From contig JAQWDG010000121.1 in assembly GCA_028705545.1 (NCBI GenBank), positions 1 through 5,768 of the forward strand: DNA of 5,768 nucleotides, in the 5' to 3' direction. Position numbers and translations under genes: made by a program. This document shows, one piece after another, positions 5,092 to 5,768 of this stretch. The stretch is from Methanoregula sp. GTDB lineage: Archaea; Halobacteriota; Methanomicrobia; Methanomicrobiales; Methanospirillaceae. Under the pieces are notes generated by a model. That model was not told the origin of the DNA. It was given only the letters and a program-made list of their open reading frames with translations, and searched no databases. Position 1 is the first letter of the stretch, and each line of letters opens with the position of its first letter.

Positions 5092-5670
5092 ATGGAAAAG
5101 ACTGAGATATCAAAGAATTTCTTTATCCCGATGCCGGTAGTCCTCGTCGGGACGCAGGTGAACGGACGTGCGAACTTCATGGCCGTGGGCTGGTGTGCCC
5201 GGGCAAACGGCAACCCGCCGATGATCGCCTGCGGGCTCCACAATAACCACGCAACGACCGGCGGAATTAAAGCGGCAAAGACCTTCTCGGTCAATGTCCC
5301 GTCATCGTCCCTTCTGGTAAAGACCGATTACTGCGGTATTGTATCCGGAAAAAAGACCGACAAATCCGGTGTGTTCGATGTATTCTACGGCACCACAAAG
5401 ACGGCACCCATGATCCGGGAGTGCCCGGTAACGCTTGAGTGCACCCTCGTCCAGGCAGTACAGCTCCCGACCCATACGCTCTTTATCGGCGAGATTGCCG
5501 GTGCCTGGGCGGACAGTAGCGTAATAAACGACAACAAACCGGATTTCCCGGCTATCGACCCGCTCATCCTGACCATGCCCGACAACCGGTACTGGAAACT
5601 CGGCGCCCATGCCGGCGATGCGTGGAGTGCAGGAAAGGCTCTCGCTGAATCGCAAAAGACAACACCATAA
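5092..5670 (+). CDS. Flavoredoxin, FMN-binding flavin reductase family protein
   Basis: This 192-residue soluble protein has the length and motifs of the flavin reductase-like (flavoredoxin) family, a split-barrel FMN-binding fold. An opening MPVVLVGTQVNGRANFMAVGW stretch (14-34) is followed by NPPMIACGL (41-49) and the KTFSVNVPS strand (63-71). Next come the THTLFIGEIAGAW strand (127-139) and the C-terminal WKLGAHAGDAWSAGK (168-182) typical of archaeal members. Homologs carry FMN and shuttle electrons between ferredoxin, flavins or other acceptors in anaerobes; the partner here is not shown by the sequence. It is divergent from an HxlR regulator and 12 bases upstream of a 4Fe-4S protein gene, so the two probably form an electron-transfer operon under that regulator. 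Confidence 0.93.
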   Translation: MEKTEISKNFFIPMPVVLVGTQVNGRANFMAVGWCARANGNPPMIACGLHNNHATTGGIKAAKTFSVNVPSSSLLVKTDYCGIVSGKKTDKSGVFDVFYGTTKTAPMIRECPVTLECTLVQAVQLPTHTLFIGEIAGAWADSSVINDNKPDFPAIDPLILTMPDNRYWKLGAHAGDAWSAGKALAESQKTTP

Positions 5671-5682
5671 CGGAAGTTCATC

Positions 5683-5768
5683 ATGTCTGCAATCATTGTC
5701 AACGGGGATCTCTGCACCCGGTGCGGGATCTGTTCGGAAGTGTGCCCGATGGGAATTATCGTCCCGGC
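5683..5768 (+). CDS. 4Fe-4S ferredoxin-type protein, possibly N-terminus of a ferredoxin-nitroreductase fusion (partial)
   Basis: Only the first 28 residues are inside the window. They contain a classic 4Fe-4S motif: Cys11, Cys14, Cys17 and Cys21 followed by Pro (C-x2-C-x2-C-x3-CP). The start ATG is supported by GGAAG seven bases upstream and by the beginning of the ferredoxin fold. It follows the flavoredoxin by 12 bases and is very likely co-transcribed. In methanogens an N-terminus of this form often belongs to nitroreductase-family proteins with a fused dicluster ferredoxin; a stand-alone 2[4Fe-4S] ferredoxin is equally possible from what is visible. Either would supply or use electrons with the flavoredoxin. 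Confidence 0.8.
   Translation, partial: MSAIIVNGDLCTRCGICSEVCPMGIIVP

Noticed and set aside
1..5768. Mobile elements, CRISPR arrays, tRNA or rRNA genes
   Set aside because: No terminal inverted repeats, transposase motifs, regularly spaced repeats or tRNA-like cloverleaf signals were seen on either strand.

Overview
The window looks like chromosome of a methanogenic archaeon, most likely of the Methanomicrobiales (Methanoregula-like). This is inferred from the gene mix: a deoxyxylulose-independent PLP synthase subunit, several 4Fe-4S proteins, an HxlR regulator beside a flavoredoxin, a surface serpin with a lipobox, and a protein resembling archaellum accessory proteins. TATA-like boxes about 25 bases upstream of starts that lack a Shine-Dalgarno sequence also point to an archaeon. 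The genus cannot be fixed from this sequence alone. Codon use is GC-leaning and similar across the genes, and no mobile element, tRNA, rRNA or CRISPR array was seen.

Left part, + strand (1-1221): the last 52 codons of pdxT, then a 226-residue cobalamin/QueG-related protein ending in a double 4Fe-4S domain. A 113-residue protein of unknown function starts on the last base of that gene's stop codon (TAATG) and is probably translationally coupled to it.

Middle, - strand (1261-3387): a 439-residue lipobox-anchored serpin with a complete inhibitory-type hinge, preceded by an AlkD-type DNA glycosylase gene. A strong 26-base dyad lies between these two genes. The serpin converges with the left block across a 39-base gap that holds a GC palindrome.

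Right part (3573-5768): divergent from alkD is a + strand gene for a coiled-coil protein with a C-terminal domain resembling archaellar ArlD/E (FlaD/E). It converges on a - strand HxlR-type regulator. Divergent from the regulator are a flavoredoxin (FMN flavin reductase) and, 12 bases later, the start of a 4Fe-4S ferredoxin-type protein that runs off the window. These last three genes look like a small redox-responsive unit: a regulator with an N-terminal cysteine facing a flavin/iron-sulfur electron-transfer operon. The flavoredoxin leader has a clear Shine-Dalgarno and two mutually exclusive short hairpins around it.

The window is mostly ordinary core and accessory methanogen DNA. The items most worth a second look are the archaeal surface serpin, the unnamed coupled partner of the QueG-like protein, the coiled-coil ArlD/E-like protein, and the regulatory structures upstream of the serpin and the flavoredoxin.
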